A DNA stretch of 64,000 nt from Brachypodium distachyon. Taxonomy: Eukaryota; Streptophyta; Magnoliopsida; Poales; Poaceae. Below, in pieces: positions 55,272 through 64,000 of this stretch. Position 1 is the stretch's first letter, and the number at the start of each line of letters is the position of its first letter. Below the pieces are notes generated by a model that was not told the DNA's origin, ran no database searches, and worked only from the letters and a program-made list of their open reading frames with translations. Both the position numbers and the translations under genes were made by a program. The stretch covers positions 186,001 through 250,000 of the forward strand of contig NC_016132.3 in NCBI RefSeq assembly GCF_000005505.3. Direction: 5' to 3'.

Positions 55272-56040
55272 TTTTTTTAGAGCAAAAGGAGCATGGCTCC
55301 CGGTTTCATTAAGGAAACCACAAGTGTTTATAACATAGAGGTCTCAACAGATAACAGAAAGACAGGATAGTGCCAAAGCAAAGAAGATAGGCCTAATACA
55401 TGGATCAGCCTTAGAAATTGTTGAAAAAGTTCTTCATATCTCATCAACTTCTTCAGGATGCAATACGTTTGACAGTTGGTCTCCGGCCATATCACGCTTG
55501 GTACACTTCATGAGCGACCGTTGACAGGACATGCGCCATTTGCTTCATCTTGTCTTTATCACCTCTCTTTTGAAGCACAGCCCAAGCATCCAATGACATA
55601 CAGAGAACACTACGTTAATAGAATTGCTTAACTGTTTCTTATCAAAATAAGAAACATTCCTAGATTTCCACAAACTCCAGCACATAGCAGCCCCACCGCA
55701 TGCTTTAAGATTCTTAAGCATCCCCCTATTTCCTTCCAGAATGAACTCAGTTAACTCTAACATGTTCTGCGGCACTTTGCTGAGACCAAATGCACAACCC
55801 ACCACAGACCAGCAGAAATGAGCCACTGGACATTGGGAAAAAAAAGGTGATCTACGGTCTCCATCGATCCCCATAATTCACAACCTGTGGATCCAGACAA
55901 GCCCATGTGGACCAAGTTATCCCTCGTCAAGATTCTGTTCTTGACAGCCAGCCAACTAAAAACTTCAATTTTAAGAGGTATCCTAAGTTTCCATAGATCC
56001 TTATAGGCGATGTACGTGTCGATCTTTAATAAACTTGTAT
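55272..56040 (-). mobile_element. LINE 3' fragment (zf-RVT region)
   Basis: On the minus strand: YIAYKDLWKLRIPLKIEVFSWLAVKNRILT, NLVHMGLSGSTGCELWG, then (after a frameshift in a T-run) FFSQCPVAHFCWSVVGCAFGL and CWSLWKSRNVSYF. This is the usual W....P.K...F.W, C..C/H, W..RN order of LINE ORF2 C-termini, quoted here in short pieces. A T-run on the plus strand at 55272-55278 fits the poly(A) end of the element. I found no target duplication. Confidence 0.75.
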
Positions 56041-56379
56041 AAAGACCCTACCGAAAACACCCCTCATTAATTATTATTATTATTACAACTATGGGAATAA
56101 GTATCTGAAAAAAACCCTATAGGAATAAGAATATTTCCAACACACGCAATGCATGCAATTGTTCCAACGCTGCGTGCATGTGACGGTATGGAAAATGTAT
56201 TTCCTGTAAATGTTTTATATACATTTTCGTATAAATTTTTTCTACATTTTCCTGAAAATTCTTTGCAATATGTCTTATTACAACGGTCAAATGGTATGTT
56301 TGCTCCAGCACTACATTTATCTTTCCATATGGTTTGCCAGTTGCCCCTCTCTAGAGTGCTTGCTCATTATACCCATAGC

Positions 56380-57200
56380 TATGGCTTCCATTGTGTCCGG
56401 ATCGATCAACTCGATCACCTAGCATTAGAAGGATCAGCGTGTGGGCTAGCTGCCATGGGATTCATGAGCTTCAGTTAGCGGAACTCATCATCGAGAATGC
56501 TCCTAGTCTTAAAAGGTTGCTCCATCTTTATCAAAGCAGTGGCCCGCATATATCAACTTGAGACCTTACGCTGCCGTTCATGTCAGAAATACTCCACATA
56601 TATAAATCTTCTTTGACTCCCCGGTTATTCAAGTGGCCAAGGCGTTCCTACTTCTTGACTTTACATGACTTCTAACATAGCATTTTTGTGTGCAGAGAGA
56701 TAGTATGCACATGCAACCTAATGTTTCTGTGTGTTTGATAAAGGGATTGCACGTTGATGACCAAATGTCAGTCTTGCGTGTTGTTAAGATTTTTGCTTTC
56801 GAAACAGATATTCTTAGTCTGTATACATTTATAGACTCGATGAGATGCTTTCCGTACCTGGAGAAGTTGTACATTAAGGTGATGATTCTTCGTCGATAGT
56901 TCAGCCGCTATTTTGATCTGCTTAGGTTCTGACGGGCTATTTATTTGTTTCTCTATGTCCTTTTGAGTCATCTAGATCCAGGCTAAGGAAATTTTGGTGT
57001 CGTAAACACGGGAATCTGATCGGATGTCTTGACATCCGTTTGAAGACAATAGTGTTCGATCTATATTGGGGCCTGAAGTCGCAAGTTAACTTGGCTACAT
57101 TCTTTGTATTGAATGCGCGAGTGCTAGAGTTGATGACACTTAAAATTGGAGCAGGGAACAACAATGAGGAATTCTTGGTAGAGGCATCACAAAAATGACT
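56380..57200 (+). pseudogene. F-box/LRR protein with FBD domain, fragment
   Basis: Pieces in order: RRISVWASCHGIHELQLAEL and IIENAPSLKRLLHLY (LRR part of plant F-box/LRR proteins), a GT...GTGCAG intron, then GLHVDDQMSVLRVVKIFAFE and FIDSMRCFPYLEKLYI. Finally comes the FBD segment (56985-57198) with KFWCRKHGNLIGCLDIRLKT, SQVNLATFFVLNARVLELM and a stop. The F-box itself is missing and a TGA follows HIST, so it is a truncated, decayed copy. Confidence 0.7.
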
Positions 57201-58409
57201 AAATCCACTAGAGACATTAGTTATGTAATCACATTCAATGCAAGTAGTCAGAGTAAATGTGTGAGGCATTAGTTGGAGGCATCCACTTGAATGAATGTTA
57301 ATCACATTTGTGGGTAAGGCAGGACATTTTTAGACTAGTAGCAAAATTTCTGATGATACAAATTGTTTTACAGTAAGGTTCAGCCTTCGTACAAGAGTGC
57401 GTGTTTATTTATACACTGTATTACAATATTAGTCCTATGAATTTGTCAAATTTTAGGGTGTCATTCTGCTTTAGTCCTGTGACTTTTTCGAATTCTAGGG
57501 CCTCTCATTATGCATTTCGTTGTGGGGGTGAAGGGCCTGGTACCCCCGCTTCTCCTTCTCCATGCTCCCGACCGGTGTGGTTCTCCACGATCGATACAGA
57601 TAAATCATTAAATTATGTGTTTATTTTAGATAAATCAAAAACAGTACTTGCAAATCTCTTATATTTTGAAATGCCGTAAACATTCATAGTACTCATCATA
57701 CCATGTCTTTATATTTTCGTTCACATGTTGCTAACTACTCCGCGACAAGCAAATGTAGTTGTGAGAGAAGACACTATAAATACCCTCATACCACCCAAAT
57801 TAATACAGTAAAGGCAAATCGAATTTCTCAATTTGATAAAATATTAGACAAATAATATTTGACATACACGTATGAAAGTTATACCATTACAAAATATCGC
57901 TTTTGCATCATAACAATTTCATACCACAAATTTAATATTGGTAAAATTTTGGCACAAAAATTCTACTTTGACCCTACATATTCGGAGAGAGGGAGTATAT
58001 AATAAGAAAGAAACGGAACTGGTAATCCTAATTACTAAGTTGTTTGATGGCGCCATGGTTAAAATCTAAGTCCTGCTTTTGAACGATTAGTTGTTCGCCA
58101 TAGTTACAGACCAATGAAACGATGAACTCAATGGAACTAGTCCATTTAAATTTAAAAATAGTCCATCTAACAAGTCTTCCTTTATATCTCCCTAGCTTAG
58201 TTGTCCGTTGGTCCAGTTGAATTTGGGATATAATTTCTATGTGCAACCAACCAAATATTAGAACTCACGCTCTTAAATCCCAAGTCTTGTTTTCTCTTTG
58301 CTCATTTCCCTGACTGAGACAATTTTTTATTACAGAAAATTTCGTTATGGCTAGCTTTATTCCGAATTTGACCAAAGTTACATCACCGATGAGTAATAGC
58401 AAATAAAAT
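57201..58409. other. AT-rich intergenic DNA
   Basis: No gene is visible. The motif cggagagagggagtata near 57978 looks like a degraded Stowaway end. Confidence 0.3.
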
Positions 58410-58506
58410 TACTCCATCCATTTCATGATTCTTGTCGAAATATTACATGTATCTAGACATTTTTTTTAGAAATAGATACATCCATTTTTGCGCAAATTTG
58501 AGACAC
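58410..58506. mobile_element. Stowaway-like MITE remnant
   Basis: TTACTCCATCCATTTCATGA is followed by gaaatattacatgtatctagacat...agatacatccatttttgcgcaaatttgag, the same internal block as the copies at 38655, 44965 and 50976. The right end is missing. Confidence 0.6.
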
Positions 58507-58665
58507 GAATAATCACATGGCTGTCCTTATTAAAAGAAGAAAAAGGAAATAAATTCAGATTCGCCAAAACCAAGTTTCGTGTCGCCGGCTGCTGGGCCCG
58601 GAGTGCAGTAGGCCCCAAAAACCACAAAATTCCCGCCTAGTGCCGCCTCCCGCCCGCTCCCGCGC

Positions 58666-58804
58666 CCATATCAGCGAATCCGCGCCAAAACGCATCCTAA
58701 CCGTCCATACCCAAACAGCGGCGAACGGCACGATCCGTTCCACGTCATCGATCCGCGGCACCCACCCCTCCACCAATCAGCGCCCACCTCGACCCCTCTA
58801 TAAA
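58666..58804 (+). promoter_or_regulatory. H2B copy 2 promoter: type I element, CCAAT, TATA
   Basis: A degraded distal element (CCATATCAGCGAATCCGCG, 58666-58684) is followed by a perfect type I histone element CCACGTCATCGATCCGCG at 58740-58757, CCAAT at 58773-58777 and TATAAA at 58799-58804, about 100 bases before the ATG. The DNA between the sites aligns with the promoter of copy 1. Confidence 0.85.
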
Positions 58805-58905
58805 CTCTCCGCCGCAGCCTCCTCTTCTTCCCCACAGAAGCATCTGCAATTCCCCTCCCAACTCCCAGCGAAACTTCTCTCTTCTCCGAAGCAGCAGCGG
58901 CATCC

Positions 58906-59373
58906 ATGGCCCCCAAGGCGGAGAAGAAGCCGGCGGCGAAGAAGCCCGCGGAGGAGGAGCCCGCAGCCGAGAAGCCCGCGGCGGAGAAGGCGCCGGCCGG
59001 GAAGAAGCCCAAGGCGGAGAAGCGGCTGCCGGCGGGGAAGACGGCGGCCAAGGAGGGCGGTGAGGGGAAGAAGGGGAAGAAGAAGGCGAAGAAGTCGGTG
59101 GAGACGTACAAGATCTACATCTTCAAGGTGCTCAAGCAGGTCCACCCCGACATCGGCATCTCCTCCAAGGCCATGTCCATCATGAACTCCTTCATCAACG
59201 ACATTTTCGAGAAGCTCGCCGGGGAGTCGGCCAAGCTCGCGAGGTACAACAAGAAGCCCACCATCACCTCCAGGGAGATCCAGACCTCGGTCAGGCTTGT
59301 TCTTCCCGGGGAGCTCGCCAAGCACGCCGTCTCTGAGGGCACCAAGGCTGTCACCAAGTTTACCTCGTCTTAG
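58906..59373 (+). CDS. H2B: Histone H2B (copy 2)
   Basis: Single exon of 155 residues, ATG 58906 (context CATCCATGGC) and TAG 59371-59373. The Lys/Ala/Pro/Glu-rich tail (about 60 residues) is followed by the H2B histone fold and the C-terminal [20 protein letters not shown] helix. From [15 protein letters not shown] to the end it is identical in protein to copy 1; differences are confined to the tail. It is a core nucleosome subunit, expected to peak in S phase given the promoter. It is convergent with the kinase at 60426-63711, mirroring copy 1 and kinase B. Confidence 0.97.
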   Translation: MAPKAEKKPAAKKPAEEEPAAEKPAAEKAPAGKKPKAEKRLPAGKTAAKEGGEGKKGKKKAKKSVETYKIYIFKVLKQVHPDIGISSKAMSIMNSFINDIFEKLAGESAKLARYNKKPTITSREIQTSVRLVLPGELAKHAVSEGTKAVTKFTSS

Positions 59374-60425
59374 GCTGTTTCGTTCCGTGGTAGTTTGCTG
59401 TTGTTAATTGTCTTGTAGTTGTGGTTAGTATTTGAGGGTCGGGGCTGTGGCTGACGTTCTGTAGCAGTGGATGTATGAACCATGTGCTGCTTTTATTTCA
59501 TATTGTTACCTGACAGATCTGATAGTGATGTTATGTTAAGTTTTCAACCTACTGATTTGTGCTAGATGTATGGTTTCTGTCTGGAAGAGCTTTTCTTACA
59601 ATTAATATTTGCTAGATGATATCTGATTCCTCTCTGGAAGTGCATCATCTGGTTCCCATCCGGATGATGTTTGGTTTGGTGCTATATAGCAGACTCAATA
59701 ATTTCACCTCACTGATTTGTGCTAGATGATCGTGTTGTGTGGCTCTGTGCTGTGCAGGTCTGCTGTAATGCTCTCTGGTTTCATTGCCTATTACTATCTT
59801 CAGGTTTGTTACTTGAATGTGAAAGGATTCATACAGTTTCTGTTCTTGTTGCATACTTATCATGTTTTGTTGCCCATGGAAATGCTTTTTGTGATCTCAG
59901 AAGTTCTTATTACTGATGTACTTGAAGCTATATTTCATTTGATTTCTGTATTGGTTTTGAACTTGCTGCAATTGTGCGTCTGCAACACCGGAGTTTGATG
60001 TTCTGCATTTGTCTGATACTGTTGCAAAGAAACATAGCTCTTGGAACAAATACTGTGTAACATTCTGCATTTGTATGATACTGTTGGAGAGAAACATAGC
60101 TCTTAGCACAAATACTAATGGATTATTACTGTTGGAGTAGCTCTTAGCACAAATGCTAATGGATCATTTATCTGATAGTACTGTTTATAAAGAACGACAT
60201 AGTACTAGCTCTTAGAACACATCTGATAATGCTGTTATAAAGAAACAGCTTAGAACACATCTGATAGTACTGTTACAAAAAAAACATCGTTCTCGGAACA
60301 CGTACTATCCAAAGCGACATATATAGCTTCCATTATTGCAGGATCAAGTCTTGTACTGTACTACCAGTTTGCCATTTCTGAAAGTCTTGAGTTGATGATT
60401 CTCCTCTGCTCCATGTCCCAATAAG
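59374..60425. other. Spacer between H2B copy 2 and kinase C 3' ends
   Basis: There is no gene. Repeated pieces occur: cactgatttgtgctagatg near 59550 and 59706, and the degenerate minisatellite at 60000-60295. Confidence 0.4.
60000..60295. repeat. Degenerate minisatellite
   Basis: About six imperfect units of roughly 40-60 bases share (t)gata(g)tactgtt..aaagaaac..agctctt(a/g)gaacaca. They lie just beyond the 3' end of kinase C. Confidence 0.6.
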
Positions 60426-63400
60426 CTAACCAACGAACTCAAGGTACACATCTCTGATCGCATGCATCTCTACTGCTGCATCTCTTATCAATGGTCGCTC
60501 TTGAGGCTGTTGCTTTGAGCAGGATATGCCGAGCATGAAGACTGAAACCAAACACTCCTGGATTCTACTCGTTGCAATATTATCCTCTGTTTGTCCGTGC
60601 AGCCAAATTATTGTATCTGCTATCTCCAAGGCTCTATCTGGAAGAGCATCTCTGACAAACTTAGGCAGATCCAATGCATCTCTGAACATTTCATCTGTTG
60701 GGCTTCTTCCGGTGAATATTTCGAGCAACAATATGCCAAGGCTATAAATATCACCCAGAGGTGAGACTGCACAGCCTTCCCCATACTCTACAAGTTATGT
60801 GGAATTTAGAGGTTAGCATGACAAATTACTTTGAAGAAAAGCACACCACATATATGAGAAATATATAAGATAAAAAGGTGGAAGTTTAGTTACCTGGAGC
60901 AACATACCCTATAGTACCTCTAATTGCAGTCGAGCTATATGAATTTTGTATCCTTTTGTTTGTATTTTCTAGAAGGATTTTTGATATGCCAAAGTCTCCA
61001 ACCCGGGCACTCATGTCTTCAGCAAGAAGAATGTTGCTTGGTTTAAGATCACAATGAATTATCAGTGGTTGACAGTGATTGTGTAGATATTGTATTGCAT
61101 CCACAACATCAACAGCAATATCCAGCCTCTGGGCAAGGCTAAGTGTGTTGCTTGTACTGAGGTTTTGATATTCTGGATGAAGCCAACCATCTAAGCTACC
61201 ATTGGGCATGATCTCAAAAACCAATGCCTTGAACTCTTGACCCTGGTGGTCGACGCTCGAGCAACAAGTGATGATCTTTATGAGACAGCGGTGCCGTATC
61301 CTTCTCATGGCCTCACATTCAGCTTCAAAACTCTTGGATGATCCGGATTGCCAAAGGTTGAAGACCTTGACAGCCAAGGTTCTTTCCCCACTCTCCAAAA
61401 TACACCTGTAAACTGCACCATATCTTCCTTTTCCGAGCAAGTTTGCCTCTGAAAACCCGTTAGTTCCTCTCAGTAATGCGTGATATGGGATTCTTTCGTA
61501 TTGATCCTCAGCAATTAATGGTTGCACTATTCCCTTCTGCCTTTGTTTGAGCTTGTTGTGAAGCATTCGAACAAGAAGGATGACTGAAAGTGACAGCAAT
61601 GTTGCTCCAGTTGTGACTAGAGAAATTTTAAGAGACTTTGACATCTTTTTCTTGCATAAGGGGTTCGTTGAGCATGGAGTCAACTGAAGTTCAGGTGTAC
61701 CACCACACAAATTTCTATTCCCAACAACTGCCATGTAAGTTAGGTTTCTAAAATAACCTCTATATGGCACCTCACCTTGCAAATGATTGAAAGATACATC
61801 CAATTTGAACAATGATGACAAGTTCTGCAGAACTGCTGGGATTGACCCTGACAAGCTGTTGTGTGCTAGGAACAATTGTTGTAGGGCTTGAATGCTACCG
61901 ATGGCATCAGGGATCCTACCAGACAAATTATTCGTTGTCAGATTCAATATATTGAGTCCCTTTAAGTTCTCCAGAGATTGAGGTATGCTTCCTTCAAAAG
62001 AGTTTTTATCTAGCAATAGTTTTTGAAGAACTCTGCAGTTTCCTATACTACTAGGTATTTGGCCAGACAACTGGTTTCCAGACAAAATCAATTCATTGAG
62101 GTTAGTCATAGTGCCAACTTCTATTGGAAGGGGTCCTGAAAGAGAATTGTATGATAAATCCAATTGCCATAAGACTGATGGCAACTTAAAAATATCCTTG
62201 GGTATTGAACCGTTCAGGCGGTAATTTGTCGATAAATCTAGCACAGATAGTTCCTTCAGGTTCCCAAGACTTTCTGGTATTGCTCCTTCCAGGTTGTTGT
62301 AGTATGCAAGAAACCAACTTAACTTTGTCAGATTACCTACAGATGGTGGTATGAGGCCTGTCAAGCCACTACTATACAGGGCAAGGTCAGTCAAGTTCTG
62401 TAGCTTTCCGATGCTCTCTGGGATCACTCCTGACATGGAAGTATTCACTATCACTACCATATCCAAGCCAACCAGATTGCCGATATCTGCAGGGATGCTC
62501 CCTGAGATCCTATTGTCATCTAAATATAACTTCTGGAGAGTTGTTGAGAGGTTAACAATTGAAACTGGTAGTTGTCCTTCGAAAGAGTTTTTGCTGAGTA
62601 CCAAGTACTGCAATTGACTGCAGTTTGCCAAAGAAGTGATGAATTCCCACCCCTCACTGTCATTTGCTTCAAGCTTATTTTGATAGATGTTCAAAGATTT
62701 TAGAGCTCCCAACCTCCCCAAAGTAGGAGGCACATAGCCGCTAAATTGGTTCTCATAGAGGAGAACCAGTCTGAGATCAGATAGATTGGTTATCGATGAA
62801 GGGATGGTTCCACTGAACTGATTAACAGCCAAGTTAAGAGTTCGCATTCTGGGGAATTTGTTGCCAATATCAGCAGGGACGGTTCCGTGCAGCATATTTC
62901 TCCCTACAATAAACGTTTCCAGCATCGACAAGTTGTAGAGGGAGGAAGGAAGCATACCAGAGAGGTTATTGATGGATATATCAAATTGCTGCATGCTTTG
63001 GATCCTGGTGAGCCCTGGTGGTATTGAGCCAAAGAGCTGGTTGTTGGAGAGATCAAGATATTGTAGATAAGACATATTGGACAGTGATGCTGGGATGGGT
63101 CCTGTGAAGCTGTTGTTCCTCAGCGAGAGCACTGTAAGCGCTGCCAGAGTTTCGCCGAGCTTATCTGGGATGTGCCCACCAAGCTTGTTGCTGTGTAGTG
63201 CCATATAGGTCATGTTGATGCAGGAGCTTAGGTTCACAGGGATTGTTCCAGTGAAGGAGTTGTAGCTCAGTTTGAGTGTCTGCAGGCGACGGAGGTTGCC
63301 GAGGCTTGCTGGAATCTCCCCACGGAGCCAGTTGAAGCTCAGGTCGAGCATCAGCAGGTTGCGGAGGTGGCCGAGGCTCGTTGGTATCTCCCCGTGGAGC

Positions 63401-63711
63401 CCATTGGAGCTCAGGTTGAGCGTACGCAGGAATGTGAGGTTACCAAGGGCCGGTGAGAGTGCTCCTGTGAGTCCTCTGCTGTACAAGACCAGCGCCACCA
63501 CCCGTGTGGATTTCGGGTGGCTGCAGGTCACGCCCTCCCAGCCACAGAACTGGACGCTGCTGTTCCAGGACGCAAGCGCTCGAGAGTCGCCACTGCTGAC
63601 CAGCGCTTTGAAAGCAAGCAGTGTGGCTTCATCGCCAGCGCCTACTCTGGAGATTATTAGGACGGTGGCGAGTAGCGATAGCAAGCTGATGACCCCCATT
63701 GCCATGTGCAT
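60426..63711 (-). CDS. LRR receptor-like kinase C, intact, non-RD
   Basis: Exon 1 63711-60894 and exon 2 60787-60426 (minus) splice at CCAG|GTAACT and GTAG|AG to 1059 residues. Domains: signal peptide (1-25), LRRNT cap with FCGWEGVTC (about 30-65), about 22 LRRs of the LxxLxLSxNxLxGxIP type, transmembrane helix (about 695-717), kinase (about 754-1050). The kinase has GKGRYGAVY (about 760), catalytic Lys in LAVKVFNL (782), HCDLKPSN (886) and DFG (906-908). Cys replacing Arg in HRD marks the non-RD class, to which the grass receptor XA21 and Arabidopsis FLS2 belong, so a role in sensing microbial or peptide ligands at the plasma membrane is likely but inferred. The intron position matches kinases A and B. 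It is the only one of the three without a frame break. Confidence 0.93.
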
Positions 63712-64000
63712 ACAGTTTGTTGGTTTGGTACGTGAACGGTACCAAGAACTTGCAATTGATCCATATATATCCTGGTCAGGTGGTGTTTCCAGATGTCTTC
63801 ATTGTTTTCCTTTTACAATTGGAGCCAACACTTACTTCATTGAGCTATTTATCTATTTTGTTTCACTTTCAGGGATGAATTTTTCCAATACATGATTTAG
63901 TCCTCTCTTTTGCATATTCAAATTTGCAGCCTACAGAATTTTCCTAGTTGGTGATCGGTCAACAGAATGGCCGGCTGCAAGAGGAGAGTGACAGCCATAT
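63712..64000. other. 5' flank of kinase C
   Basis: This is the upstream region of the kinase (its promoter side). No further gene was seen before the window ends. Confidence 0.4.

Noticed and set aside
1..64000. CRISPR arrays, bacterial operons, rRNA or tRNA genes
   Set aside because: The gene structure is plant nuclear; no regularly spaced repeats, cloverleaf sequences or rRNA segments were recognised by eye.

Overview
The window is nuclear DNA of a flowering plant, almost certainly a grass, and the style suits the Pooideae (wheat, barley, Brachypodium or oat relatives). The reasons are spliced genes with GT-AG introns, very GC-rich 5' ends, grass-typical families (DUF674, DUF4220/DUF594, F-box/DUF295, FBD F-box, non-RD LRR receptor kinases), short Stowaway-, Tourist- and CACTA-like elements, and degenerate LINEs. 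I cannot fix the species from sequence alone.

Layout. 0.2-2.5 kb: two tandem DUF674 genes on the minus strand, the second with an in-frame internal deletion. 2.9-4.6 kb: a DUF4220/DUF594 membrane-protein gene truncated at its start and carrying a nonsense codon. 4.6-8.5 kb: unclassified, probably repeat-derived DNA. 8.5-13.9 kb: a broken DUF674 gene and DUF674 scraps, with two copies of a small Gln-rich two-helix membrane protein gene; together they form a duplicated two-gene module. 14.5-22.2 kb: a complete 15-exon organellar-type aspartyl-tRNA synthetase gene (minus). 23.0-33.4 kb: two tandem LRR receptor-like kinase genes, both frameshifted, followed by a histone H2B gene on the opposite strand. 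34-42 kb: LINE debris, a PPR gene fragment and an intron-containing isoleucyl-tRNA synthetase fragment. 43.3 kb: an intact F-box/DUF295 gene. 47.2-50.0 kb: an intact 911-residue P-class PPR gene. 53-57 kb: fragments of a FIE-like Polycomb WD40 gene (tandemly duplicated), an HHO/NIGT1-type transcription factor, DUF674, a LINE and an FBD F-box gene. 58.9-63.7 kb: a second H2B gene facing an intact LRR receptor kinase, an inverted copy of the kinase-H2B arrangement.

The best-supported working genes are aspartyl-tRNA synthetase, both H2B genes, the PPR gene, the F-box gene, the kinase at 60.4-63.7 kb, the first DUF674 gene and perhaps the first small membrane protein gene. They do not form an operon or pathway. 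The common thread is duplication and decay. Two small chimeric scraps (aspartyl-tRNA synthetase 5' end joined to H2B 3' end) lie after each tandem kinase and look like fossil junctions of the unequal exchanges that built the array. The two H2B promoters appear to have kept opposite members of an ancestral pair of histone promoter elements.
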